Of a DNA stretch of 64,000 bases, positions 41,863 through 51,883 are shown in pieces. This DNA comes from Macrosoma leucophasiata (taxonomy: Eukaryota > Arthropoda > Insecta > Lepidoptera > Hedylidae). Below the pieces are notes generated by a model, which was not told where the DNA came from, did not search any database, and was given only the letters and a program-made list of their open reading frames with translations. How positions within the stretch are numbered: the first letter of the stretch is position 1; the number at the start of each line of letters is the position of its first letter. Location of the stretch: assembly GCA_036365455.1 (NCBI GenBank), contig JAWQUS010000007.1:22088001-22152000 (forward strand). The letters are read 5' to 3'. A program made the translations under genes and the position numbers.

Positions 41863-42577
41863 GACACAACTCTCATCCATCATTATAAACTAAACTTCTT
41901 CAAAATGCACGTTTTGTATGATTGTTAAAATTATTTTGCTATTATTATTTTTTATTCATGATTCCATCAAAATGAATAAAAAATGAATAAGGAAAACAAA
42001 AACCTTGATGTGCTTTTTATCTTTATTAAATCACCACTATTTTGTTAATTACGTTCAAAGTATATCAATCTTTGCGACATTTAAACACCTGGCTTCACCG
42101 CTTAGTGAACACAATTAAAATCAATTCTCAAAATTCAATATCAAAAGAAACCGACCCGTTTGGCATGTCGCCATCTCGGTTGTAATACCTTACGGCTACC
42201 AGACATCATTAATATTCGTATATTAGCCCCAGCAACGCTTCAATATGTATTTATTCTGTACCGACCACTATTTATTTAATCTGTGTCAACCGGCCCATTC
42301 AATTTACGGCCTTAAATCATCGTTGTAGGGTCCCAAGTGGTTTGACCGGGTCGTAAGATGTAACTAACGTTGGATAGATCATCAAGTTTGGTTAGCTGTA
42401 GTTGCAATATGGTGGCTGCGTCAAAACAGATTACAGGTTATTTATTAATCTGCAGAGTGTCGGTGGGGTAAGTAATAGATACATTGTTTCTCGGACGGTG
42501 CCGGAGTTGCCAGGGCAATTTATACATACCTTAAAGAAATTATGTTTTGGACCCAAACTTATTGGGTACACATAGTC
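41863..42577. other. Unassigned DNA
   Basis: It holds the second copy of the 29-base direct repeat (TATTTATTCTGTACCGACCA) near 42246. Otherwise nothing. Confidence 0.45.
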
Positions 42578-42868
42578 TTTTTTTTTTTTTCATGTTATGG
42601 AATTGGCAAACAAGCATGCAGTTCACATTGCTGTTAAGTGATGACTGCAGCCTATAGACACCCACACAAAGACCGAGGTCAAAATGCAGATGCATTACCA
42701 CTCCTGAGGCCTAAGGTGTTATGCCTCTGTGCCGGAAATTACAGGGCCGTACATTACCACCTGACCGGAACACGATAGTGCTGAACACTACCATTTAGCG
42801 GCAAGTATATTAGGTAATGCGGTGGTGCCTACGCCCGCGAGCTCCGTCACTGGTGCTCTACCACCAGT
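42578..42868 (-). mobile_element. Family A, full-length copy
   Basis: A 13-base T run through CTGGTGCTCTACCACCAGT, near consensus. Its last ~20 bases are partly repeated just beyond (ACTGGTGCTCTACCATAG, 42876-42893). Confidence 0.9.
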
Positions 42869-42973
42869 TACGGAGCACTGGTGCTCTACCATAGTCGATA
42901 TAATGTCTTAAAGATTAAATCACATTTTATGAATTGAACCGAAATTATTTTATTAAAAGTAATTCAATGTTTT

Positions 42974-43200
42974 ACTGGTAGTATAGCAGGCGTAGGCACC
43001 ATCGCATTTTTTAAAGAGAAATGGAAAGAAAAATTTGACTTCAAGCGAGACGTATATTAGGTAATGCGGTGGTGCTTACGCCCGCGAGTTCCGTCTGGAT
43101 CTCTACCACCGATGAGTTTTTAGGTAAATGTTTATAGGCTACAGTATTTACTTATCATTAATGTGATCTGTATGCTGTTTAATATTTTTATATCATAAAG
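42974..43200. mobile_element. Chimeric A / SINE-C / A fragment
   Basis: 42974-43012 is + A (ACTGGTAGTATAGCAGGCGTAGGCACC). 43013-43049 is a piece of SINE-C in reverse (AAATGGAAAGAAAAATTTGACTTCA). 43050-43112 is minus A (TATTAGGTAATGCGGTGGTGC to CTCTACCACC). 43118-43200 is a diverged + 3' part of A. Three joins within ~230 bases argue for template switching rather than clean transposition. Confidence 0.75.
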
Positions 43201-43271
43201 TGTTATGATATATAGTTATATCACAGTCTAAAGAAAAGTTATATGGTATGTAGTAGGTATAGCAAGAAATA

Positions 43272-44130
43272 TCCTCCTCCTTGCGTCTTGTGCCCTCAAT
43301 GCTGAGGGTCGTGACCTCGACGAATAACTTTCGTCTGGATAATATTACGCCATGTCGTCCTATCCTCGGCGATGTGGATGGCTTGGCAAACTGTGGCTTC
43401 TAACCTGGAGCGAATTTGATCGTACCATCGTAGTGGGCTTCTACTGCTTTCCCAGTAAGCAGCGTCTTATCAAAGTTGTCACCGCTCTTTCTGGCAATAT
43501 CACCAAAGAATTCAAAGCTTCTTCGCAGGCGTATGGTGGTGAGTCTCATAGATATTCTGAGATATTTGACAATCGATACATTGCATCTATGCTATGGACG
43601 TTCACTTTATTTGATTTTTCACGACAATCTGTACTAGATTTAAGCTCTCATTTAAAAGAGATCTTACCGAGTTTGTTGGCTAGTGGAGTTTTTCTCAGTA
43701 GTGACTGCACTTGGAACTCTGCTAAGTGAATAACTTTGATCTTGACGAATAAGTTTTTCTTTTTCTTCATTTATCATCTTCGAAGTAATTGAAAATTTTT
43801 GTGATTGTTATGTTTTAACTAAGTAGTTTAAATTCCTATTTTTAATTTACTATTATTATATGTTTTTGCTTTTACTATATGTAATGGTTATTCACTCTAG
43901 GTATTTTATGATTTCTTGACGTTTTCGAAGTATCTGTAAAGATCTATTCGAAATAAAAATATTTTCTATTCTATTCTATTTTCTATTGGTGCGATGCTCC
44001 GTCCATTGTATTCCGAGCATTTTTCTCCAGCATCACATCTTGAAAGCATCAATTCGGCGTCGATAATCCTTTTTCAATGTCCAAGTCTCAGCACCGTACA
44101 GGAAAATTAAGAATATCAGTGTGGTCACAA
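43272..44130 (-). mobile_element. LINE fragment split by a second LINE-like insertion
   Basis: The minus-strand coding pieces are 43988-44129 and 43296-43439. The first has FLYGAETWTLKKDYRRRIDAF, an in-frame TGA, then CWRKMLGIQWTEHRTN. The second has SPLRWYDQIRSRLEATVCQA, IHIAEDRTTWRNIIQTKV, GHDPQH and a stop. They are the two ends of the familiar post-reverse-transcriptase region. The middle (~50 residues in relatives) is replaced by 43440-43985. Confidence 0.85.
43440..43985 (+). mobile_element. Inserted LINE-like 3' end with (TTCTA)n tail
   Basis: This is a + frame of ~96 codons (FYCFPSKQRLIKVVTALSGN..., LFDFSRQSVLD..., ending WNSAK and a stop at 43727). A ~240-base AT-rich 3' UTR with AATAAA and three to four TTCTA units at the end follows. 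Pentanucleotide 3' repeats and the LFDFSRQS-like segment suggest a non-LTR ORF2 C-terminus, but I do not recognise it firmly. TTCTA occurs at both edges, so the exact target duplication is unclear. Confidence 0.6.
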
Positions 44131-44480
44131 GAAGAGAGAAGCAAGAAATATAGTTTTCAACATTACCTAAATAAAATTATAAATGATTAGTGCCCAGTGA
44201 CACCTCATCCATAATATCACGGTAAAAATCTTTACGATAACAACTTAACGTTAAATATTTTTAGTGTAGACTAGAGACGTTTTTATATGATGAGTAATGA
44301 AAATGATGTGTGTACCTCGTAAGCTGTCTCCGGTAACAGGGAAGATTTAATTCGTTGGTAGAAAAAAAATGTTTTTCTCGCGGCTTTTATGTAATGAAAA
44401 TGTTAAACCATCATATGTAAACAAATCCGACCTATTTCTTAAGAAGTATTACAATCTTTTTCATTTGACTGGCTGTAATA
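44131..44480. other. Unassigned DNA
   Basis: I recognise nothing. Confidence 0.45.
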
Positions 44481-44482
44481 TA

Positions 44483-44898
44483 TAAGGTTGGGGAAAATTT
44501 CTTCGCTTTATCCGTAATAGGGCGACCAGAGCGAGGTGCATCTTTGACATCAAAATTTCCGGATTGAAAACGCTTAAACCAAATTTGTGCTACTTTCACA
44601 GACACTGCACTAGGTCCATAAACATCGCAAATTTTTTTCGCGGCTTGCGGTGCATTTTTACCTTTAATGTAGTAACATTTTAAAATGTATCGAATTTCTT
44701 CATTAGATTCACTTATCTTGACAGTACGAAAAACAAATGAAAATCACACATTGGCCTAATTTGAATTTGGAATTATGTTCTTTAAAATTTTAACTTTCAA
44801 TGATACCAAAACCAGCCAGATACAAATACTAAAGTCAAAGAGATTTTATTACAAGTACATACATACTATAATGCGAAAAGACTTTTTCCCCTACCTAT
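44483..44898 (-). mobile_element. mariner internal-deletion derivative, 416 bp
   Basis: Both terminal repeats are present (outer ends TAAGGTTGGGGAAAA and, reversed, ATAGGTAGGGGAAAA), flanked by TA on each side. On the minus strand the copy keeps the leader and the transposase N-terminus to APRSGRPIT (compare 5047-5240). It then jumps to the far terminal repeat. The start codon is ATA instead of ATG. It could move only with transposase supplied elsewhere. Confidence 0.9.
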
Positions 44899-45127
44899 TA
44901 TTTATGACTTGTCAAATAATGGTGTGTCATGAATTTATTACTTGAAGAATAGAATTAATTTGAAGATTCTATTGTAATGTAGTAAAAATATGAAAACATA
45001 ATTTATAGATGATATTGGGCAGAAATAAAGTGTCTATAAGTTGTTTCTTTGGTTACAGATGAGCGTTAGTTATAGATAATATTAAATAGCGTTTAAGTAG
45101 AGATAAAACTGTAGTTAAATCTTAATA

Positions 45128-45304
45128 TATATGAATCTCGTGTCACAATGTTTGTCCTCAATGGACTCCTAAACCACTAAACCGATTATAATAAAATTCG
45201 CACACCATGTGCAGTTCGATCCAAATTGAGAGATAGAATAGCTTATATTACGCTATGACTAATAGGAGCAGAGCAGCGCGGGCGAAGCCGGGGCGGGCCG
45301 CTAG
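45128..45304 (-). mobile_element. T2 LINE-type 3' end, variant b
   Basis: In reverse it starts CTAGCGGCCCGCCCCGGCTT and contains GGATCGAACTGCACATGGTG and CCATTGAGGACAAACATTGTG. It is nearly identical to 63052-63242 (+). Confidence 0.8.
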
Positions 45305-45305
45305 T

Positions 45306-45719
45306 AACAAATATAATTATTTGGTTACATAGCAACAACATTGTTTATTTCTTATAATTTTATAGATTACATTTTAGTCTTTTATATATATACCTACAGT
45401 TTAACTGGTATACCTATAGTAAAGTTTCCTGACGGTAAAAGTAGAATTCTAGGGGTTTTTTTTATTCCACTCTGAGCGTGTTTTGTTCAGAGCGGTATTT
45501 TGTTGTTTCCATCAAATCAGTTCCTCGCTTAGGGATACGGGCGGCCTGAATTGATTTGATAACATGTTTTGATTTTTAAGAGTCATAAGAAGTTGGTATT
45601 TGGAGGATTGAATTTTTTTTGCTAATTGATTTAGGAACTCGAGGGTGTGGGTACGCACACATGCCACAGACACACACACACACATCTGTAGCTATTGTTC
45701 TTGAAATTTGATTGCGGTG
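45306..45719. other. Unassigned DNA; weak inverted repeat
   Basis: ATCAAATCA and TGATTTGAT (about 45513-45561) surround CGCTTAGGGATACGGGCGG. An (AC)n-like run lies near 45672. Nothing else. Confidence 0.45.
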
Positions 45720-45721
45720 AA

Positions 45722-45837
45722 TTTAACTGGTGGTGGAGTGCCCGTACAGGAGCTCGAGGGCCTAGGCACCACTCCATTACCTCGTCAATCTGCTGCCAAA
45801 TGTGTTAAGCACTGTCGCGTTCCAGTTAGATGGCAGC
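45722..45837 (+). mobile_element. Family A 5' fragment, diverged
   Basis: TTTAACTGGTGGTGGAGTGCC to GTTCCAGTTAGATGGCAGCG. It ends where SINE-C-like sequence begins. Confidence 0.75.
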
Positions 45838-46101
45838 GCCATCTATTGCTAACTAGCATAGTTGGCAATAGATGGCGCTGCTGCTACCATAAAGCAATGC
45901 AATAGATGTGAAGGAAAGATTTGACAAATCGGGCAGGACTTTAGTAGCTCAATTGGAAGAGCGGCTGGCCTAGATTCCCAGTAGGCCGCGAGTTCGAGTC
46001 TCGCCTGAAGTCAAAAAAAAAAAATTTTCTTTCCATTTTTCTATAAAAATAAAATATATTTCACAAGCATGTGTTAATGCGAAATAATATAAAACAATTA
46101 A
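45838..46101 (+). mobile_element. SINE-C, full-length, with inverted start
   Basis: The leader (AATAGATGGCGCTGCTGCTACC), tRNA-like module (TAGCTCAATTGGAAGAGCGG, GCGAGTTCGAGTCTCGC) and AT-rich tail are all intact. The module can fold with a GACTT.../...GAAGTC acceptor. In front, CAGCGCCATCTATTGC mirrors the leader's GCAATAGATGGCGCTG, so the copy begins with a 16-bp-arm hairpin. Confidence 0.88.
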
Positions 46102-46111
46102 ATAGTAATGT

Positions 46112-46437
46112 TTGGCCCAATAACTATTACAGAGACTAACAGCTTGGGTCTCAGGGGTGGCACCGCAGCTACGTTTTAACCTTTGGTTAAACATATCTAC
46201 TCATGCAATTAATTCGCATGGATTTATTAATTATGTAATATTTTGTGTTAAAATTTAATATTAATAATGTACGGAAGTAAACGATTTCCGTGATGCTATG
46301 TGCAGTGTTTGTTGTAAAGCTATATTTCTCTGGTAAGTGATTCGTTTCTAATCTTTTAAGAGAAATAAATGACTTAAACCTTGATTTTTGTTGGCTGTGA
46401 TCTGCATGCTTGATTGCCACCTTTTTACATAAAAAAA
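46112..46437 (+). mobile_element. Family A 3' part, interrupted
   Basis: 46112-46186 (CAGAGACTAACAGCTTGGGTCTCAGG) and 46388-46437 (GCATGCTTGATTGCCACC to a nine-base A run) are A in + sense. The ~200 bases between are unassigned AT-rich DNA. Confidence 0.65.
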
Positions 46438-46576
46438 AATTTATTTAAGCATCTAGCCTTTCATTGAAGAGAAGCTTGTTACATGAATAGTGTAACATTC
46501 TTGCAAAGGTATTTTGGAACGCCGATATAATACAAAACATTCGTCGCTAATATTAATGTTTATTACAAAATAACCT

Positions 46577-47010
46577 GCAGGAAAGAGCATGAAAGTAAGT
46601 TGATCGCGGTCGAGATGAGATCTTTGCGCAAGATCTGCGGTGTATCACTCACCGATCGCGTTCGTAATGAAGATGTAAGAAAGAGACTTTGTGTGAATGA
46701 TAGTATCGGTGTAAAAATGAAAAAAGGCATGCTCCGATGGTTCGGACATATAGAAAGAATGTCGAATGAGCGAATGACTAAACAGATATACAATGCGAAT
46801 GTGGATGGTTGCAGAGGCCCAGGAAGACCAAGACTGACCTACCATGACCAAATAGGTCGAGTTCTGTCTGATGGTGGGGTCAAAAGTCTTAGGAATCGGC
46901 GTGCATGTATGAAGAGAATGATGAAGGTAGACGAGGCACGAGAGGTTTGTCAGAACCGGGATATCTGGCGCTCTACACTCTCTGCCTACCCCGTTAGGGA
47001 CCTGGCGTGA
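46577..47010 (+). pseudogene. LINE-H ORF C-terminus, open
   Basis: The frame is open from the truncation to the stop: EMRSLRKICGVSLTDRVRNE, KKGMLRWFGHIERMSNERMT, RGPGRPRLTYHDQIGRVLSD, RNRRACMKRMMKVDEAREVC and STLSAYPVRDLA. It is the best-preserved example of this domain in the window. It lacks everything upstream and so makes no enzyme. Confidence 0.9.
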
Positions 47011-47021
47011 AGATACATACA
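46577..47021 (+). mobile_element. LINE-H, 5'-truncated, 13-bp target duplication
   Basis: TACAAAATAACCT occurs exactly at 46564-46576 and 47022-47034. The element starts inside the coding region (CRKEHESKL...) and ends GGCGTGAAGATACATACATA. It is nearly identical to the copy at 38231. Confidence 0.93.
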
Positions 47022-47280
47022 TACAAAATAACCTTGCAAAATACATAACGGGATAACTATTCAACGGTAACTTAGCCTAGGCAAAAGTTTGTTAGTGAGA
47101 AACTTTAGTTGCTCAGCCAGTACTGCAGTGTATGCAGCTTCGGTATATGCGCAACTTGGTAGAACATGTATACAGAGAACGTGTTTAAAATTGTTCGTTT
47201 GATTGTAAGAGTTTGAAATCTTTTGAAATGCAAGCCCTATTTTTGGGTGCATCTCTTCTTTTCTTCTTCAATTCATAGCC

Positions 47281-47351
47281 AAAGGTTTTGGAAAATTTTC
47301 ATTTCAACATGTCTTGAGGTCATTTTGAAATGAAAATTTTCCAAAACCTTT
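47281..47351. repeat. Perfect 27-bp hairpin, 17-base loop
   Basis: AAAGGTTTTGGAAAATTTTC plus seven bases (47281-47307) is followed by CATGTCTTGAGGTCATT and the exact reverse complement (47325-47351). The size resembles a pre-microRNA hairpin, but the perfect pairing and low complexity also fit a foldback or MITE relic. Confidence 0.9.
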
Positions 47352-47654
47352 TTTTTTTTATATTTTCCAAAATCGGACCGATATTCCTTATACGTTTTCT
47401 TATCAACAAATACATGAAATTTGCTGTCGGCATCACATGGTTACACGAAAGAGAAAAGTTTAATACAACCTTCCTACATCGTAATCGTTATTTGATAAAA
47501 AAGAAAGTGTTATTATTATTTCTATTAACAGAGTTAAGAGTTTAAAATCTCAACTTATAATAATAATTGTGAGTTAATCGACTTTTCTTGGAATATATTT
47601 ATGTGTTCATTCAGGCGTCGGTACTTAACGACTACACTGTCCGATAGTGGAGGA
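47352..47654. other. Unassigned DNA
   Basis: AT-rich. A 71-codon + frame starts within the hairpin arm. I recognise nothing. Confidence 0.45.
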
Positions 47655-47830
47655 GAAATCTTCCATTAGTTCAGTTAGTCTACCGAAAAATGGTGGTAAA
47701 TCAATTCAAAAAGGCGGTACTTTATGCAATCTCGGGGCGGGCAGCACTTCACAGTTCCGCAACAAAACTCGCGCAATTGTGATCGCCGACCCGCATGCTA
47801 GGCGATAGTCTGGCCATTGCGACAAACTTC
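47655..47830 (+). mobile_element. Family D element, diverged
   Basis: AGTTAGTCTACCGAAAAATGGTGG, CAACAAAACTCGCGCAATTG and GATCGCCGACCCGCATGCTAGGCG follow the order of 34975-35165. Confidence 0.6.
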
Positions 47831-48067
47831 AATAGGCCTTCTTTGGAGTAGAAAGAAATGAAGATGGCGATGATGATACATATTCATCGATCACGTCGTC
47901 TAACTCTTATGTCTCTGGGAACTTAATATAAATAAATAATAGGAAGATTCCTCGATAGAAAAATCTAATCCCGACTTTTGATGGAGCAAAAGGATAACGA
48001 AGAAGTAACTGTAAAATGTGAAAATATCGAAATTTTTAATTAAACACCGTCATAACAGACAAGTTTT

Positions 48068-48336
48068 TCTGGTGGTAGAGCTCCAGTGACGGAGATTGCG
48101 GGCGTAGGTACCACCGCATTACCTAATTTATTTGCCGCTAAAAATGGTAGTGTTCGGCACCATCGTGTTCCGGTCAGGTGGTAATGTACGGCCCTGTAAT
48201 TTCCGACACATAGGCATAACACCTTAGGCCTCAGGAGTGGTAACGCATCTGCATTTTGACCTTGGTCTTTGTGTGGGTGTCTATAGGCTGCAGTCATCAT
48301 TTAACATCAATGTGAACTGCATGCTTGTTTTCTTAC
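48068..48336 (+). mobile_element. Family A, near full-length copy
   Basis: CTGGTGGTAGAGCTCCAG to GCATGCTTGTTTTCTTAC. The A tail is missing, otherwise it is close to consensus. Confidence 0.9.
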
Positions 48337-48904
48337 TTTTGCCCCGTAAACAGATATTTTAAAACTTTCTAAATTTACTTTAAAACTCCGTTCGTAAGTC
48401 GATGTAATTATTTTTAACAGAAACCAGAGACTTCGAGTGACCTTAGCCTTGAGCTAAAACTGTGTCAAATATATTGAGGTAACCAAAGGCACATTGATTC
48501 GATAAAGATTCCCGGTTAAAAAGTAATGCAAATATTATTGTGAGCCATGATAAATGATCAAACGAAGGAAAATAATATGATTAATGGTAGTTTTTAGATG
48601 GATTAATTTTAGTTCTATTTAATCTAGCCGAGTGACGCTTGGTCGCATAAATATTTTTACCCATTAATAAATAATCAAATCTGCCTTTTTATATCAGACT
48701 GTATAGCAGCCTTCTCTCACAAATCATCGTGAAAGGGACGTTAGTCATATGACGTTGCCTCAAGAGAATAATCTGACAGCAAGATGTATGGCCCCGTAAT
48801 ACTTAATAACTATCACAGAGAAAAATTAACTTAGGTCTCTATAACGTCAGACCATGTCAAACATTTTAAGTTGCTCAAAGTTAACAGTTACTAAGATGAA
48901 TTAT
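48337..48904. other. Unassigned; faint A remnant
   Basis: TATGGCCCCGTAATACTTAATAACTATCACAG near 48788 may be an old family A piece. The rest is unassigned. Confidence 0.4.
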
Positions 48905-49275
48905 CTCCAAAATCATAGGCAAACAAACACAATGGCAAAGTGAAAACACAAACTCAGCAATTCAATTCAATCATTTATTTTCTCATGATTTAAAATGAAT
49001 ATAACAAAAGGGCTTTCCAAATTACAATCTTGTCACCCTTCCATTTCATCTCTCAGGCTCATCACAAACATAAGAAACATCGCAATCATCACAGTATAAC
49101 AAAGCCTTTGTTTCCGGAATGGCAGCGTTCCCACAATTGTCGATCGGCGTTTTTGCTGCGTCGCTGTTTACTTTAGAGATTTATTGTTGCTACTCGGTTA
49201 TACGTTCGCACTTGTTGAGTCGGCAATGGTTTCTGTTTCAACAATAGTTTTGTACTAAAGTTTACTTTCTAGTAT
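48905..49275. repeat. Local duplication, unit 1 (pair with 49568-49875)
   Basis: A core of about 100 bases (AATCATCACAGTATAACAAAGCC to GTCGCTGTTTACTTTAGAGATT) is about 95% identical to unit 2 by eye, more than its flanks. No reading frame is obvious. A LINE-H fragment lies between the units. Confidence 0.75.
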
Positions 49276-49312
49276 TTCGAGATAATACAACGCTTTGTCC
49301 AAAAACTGTAGT

Positions 49313-49500
49313 ATGTATCATCACGCAAAGTCCCTAACGGGGTATGCAGAGAGTGTGGAGCGCCAGATATCCCGGTTCTGACACACCTCCCGTGCTTCTT
49401 CTACTTTCATCATTCTCTTCATACATGGACGCCGATTCCTAAGAGTTTAGACCCACCCTCAGACAGTAGCTACTTGATCTATTTGGTCATGGAAGGCATC
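49313..49500 (-). mobile_element. LINE-H 3' fragment
   Basis: TCATCACGCAAAGTCCCTAACGGGGTA, GCGCCAGATATCCCGGTTC and CGCCGATTCCTAAGAG are the last ~180 bases in reverse, with indels. Confidence 0.8.
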
Positions 49501-49567
49501 AATGAAAGAACACTGAAGGCCATGTTTGTACCTTCTTAGAACTTATAACTAAATGAAAAATAGACTA

Positions 49568-49875
49568 GGATGCAAAACACAATGCCTACGTCAAAACACA
49601 AACTCAACGTTTCAATTCGATTAATTGTAATTTTCTCATAACAAAAAGTCTTTCCAAATTACTATCTTGCCTCTCAACCTTATAACAAATATAAGAAACA
49701 TTGCAATCATCACAGTATAACAAAGCCTTTGTTTCCGAAATGGCAGTGTTCCCACAATTGTCGATCAGCGTTTTTGCTGCGTCGCTGTTTACTTTAGAGA
49801 TTCATTCGTTCACACTTGTTGAGTCTGGAAAGGTTTCTGTTTTTTAACAATAGTTTTGTAGTAGAAGTTCCTAGT
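49568..49875. repeat. Local duplication, unit 2
   Basis: See 48905. In the conserved core I count five differences from unit 1; three are CpG against TpG or CpA. Confidence 0.75.
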
Positions 49876-50365
49876 CATTTTCAAATAGTTCAATGGATAT
49901 ATTTGTGTCTTGAAGTAAATAACACATAAGTTAAATTGCCTCAGTAGTCCAGTAGCAGTAGGCCAATTATGCTAAATTGGGGTAAGGATTCGACCTCTGG
50001 TCATGAGTAAAGTGAGTAAAGTGTGAAATAGGGGATTTCCCATTGTCTTGTATGTACTTAAGTACTGAACAGGACGTTCCTCTTGATAACATGGTTGTAT
50101 TTTTTGCCTACAATTAACTACACTGTCCCATAGAAACATGACATCTAAATATCTGTCAAGTCTATTTAAAAATTGACCTCATTGGGGTTTCCAATTTTTC
50201 CGAAGTTCCCCAATGCCAGTTTTTGTCTTTGTAATGTGTCTTAAGATGTCAATAACTTCGTCAATTTTTAAGAGGGGACTCGGAAATATATGAAAGCGTA
50301 TACTTATTTACTACTGCTTTCTCTTGCTGGCAATGTAAGTGTAACGTTGAAAAATTTTATATTTG
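49876..50365. other. Unassigned DNA
   Basis: I recognise nothing. Confidence 0.45.
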
Positions 50366-50897
50366 TTAGAACTCCAGTGACGGAGTTCGCGGGCGTAGGC
50401 ACCACCGCATTACCTAATATACTTGCCGCTAAATGGTAGTGTACAGCGCAATCGTGTTCCGGTGAGGTGGTAATGCGGAGGAACGGGTGGAAGTGTTCCT
50501 CCGGCGAAAAGGGAGGATTCCATCGACCAAGCGAGGTGTTAGCGCCTGGCGGGCCGCGGCCCATTGCTTGACGTTGGGAAGTTGTATATATGCCAACTCT
50601 TGAGAAATCTTCGCATGTGCGATGTAATTCGATTGCACGCCATCTATCGTACTAGACAAATACTGTGAGGTTTCATATGTGTTCCACTAGTTGGCGCCTT
50701 AATGTAGTGGACGCTACAGTAACATACGGTCCTGTAATTTCCGGCACAGAGGCATAACACCTTAGGCCTCAGGAGTGGTAACGCATTTGCATTTTGACCT
50801 TGGTCTTTGTGTGGGTGTCTATAGGCTGCAGTCATCACTTAACATCAATGTGAACTGCATGCTTGTTTGCCACTTCAATTACATAAAAAAAAAAAAC
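50366..50897 (+). mobile_element. Family A copy with a ~245-bp foreign insertion
   Basis: 50366-50474 is the first part of A (GAACTCCAGTGACGGAG to GAGGTGGTAATG). 50722-50897 is the second (ATACGGTCCTGTAATTTCC to a twelve-base A run). The insertion at about 50475-50721 is GC-richer at its start (GGAGGAACGGGTGGAAGTGTTCCTCC is itself a hairpin). It holds a 76-codon minus frame I do not recognise. No target duplication is clear. Confidence 0.78.
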
Positions 50898-51097
50898 CTT
50901 TGAGTAGGTATGTACGTAGCCTATATTAAAGTAATTGTCTTATTATAATTATTAGGTTACGTGTTTTTATTCACTAAAAATGGAATTATGTAATGGAGTT
51001 TATTTTTCATTTTTAAGCGTGTTTTGTCTATTTAGTTTTTTGAGCTACAAGTAAGTATTTTCATCTGTTATATTTTATTATAAGTTTGTGTGTGTGT

Positions 51098-51235
51098 AGT
51101 ATATCCTCACAGGATACAAAGAGTGTGAAGCGCCAGATATCCCGGTCCTGACACACCTCCCGTGCTTCTTCTACATTCGTCATTCTCTTCATACATGCAC
51201 GTCGATTCCTAGGACTCTTGACCCCAATCCTAGAT
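51098..51235 (-). mobile_element. LINE-H 3' fragment
   Basis: GCGCCAGATATCCCGGTCCTG, CTCCCGTGCTTCTTCTACATTC and TTCATACATGCACGTCGATTCC match LINE-H in reverse. Confidence 0.8.
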
Positions 51236-51883
51236 TTTATTATACGTATATACTTTAATTTAAATAGATATTAGTATTTATACGCTACGCTGCGAGTTTG
51301 AGAGCGACTTGCTTCCCAACCCAAGGTCGGGGAGCAAGTTATTGAAATTTTCTATCCAAGCAAAATATTTCGACTACCCTTGAAGTCTGGTAATGCCCGA
51401 TGGATATTAATTTTCTGGCCACCTATAACATGTGACTCAATAAAGTTGTTAACGTATCATGAGTTTTTGCATAAATGCATGTACTTATTTTTGCTTTTGG
51501 GTATTTAATTGGGAAGTTCCGTTGCGTTAAAAATCCAGAATGACGAAAAGTTTCGCGTCACACACAAAACAATTCCACTATGAACATTGGGAATATGGTT
51601 TACATATTTATCAGAACCGACTAACTGTTCTTGTACTAGTGCAATATTAGGTAGCGGGGAGACGAAGTTAAATTGAGACGTAACCGTCTAGCGCGCAGGG
51701 ATCCCATCTCAGACATTAATGATGCGTGTAATTTTATGAATTTATATTTCATATTATCATCGTTTCATTTTAATGACGTTAAGATTGAAAATGAATGGGT
51801 GTTTTGAGTAATTTGTGTATTTGTGGATTTGTGAAACTTTGCCATTCGCATTCTTTCTTCATATTTCCTAAATTGTGTCAATA
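51236..51883. other. Unassigned DNA
   Basis: I recognise nothing. Confidence 0.45.

Noticed and set aside
41432..41876. Overlapping 145- and 126-codon minus frames and an 86-codon + frame
   Set aside because: GC-rich DNA has few stops in any frame; two extend through the target duplication, so they are not intact genes.
45937..46013. Possible functional tRNA gene
   Set aside because: The tRNA-like module recurs inside the same SINE-C context with leader, tail and target duplications; it is a SINE head.
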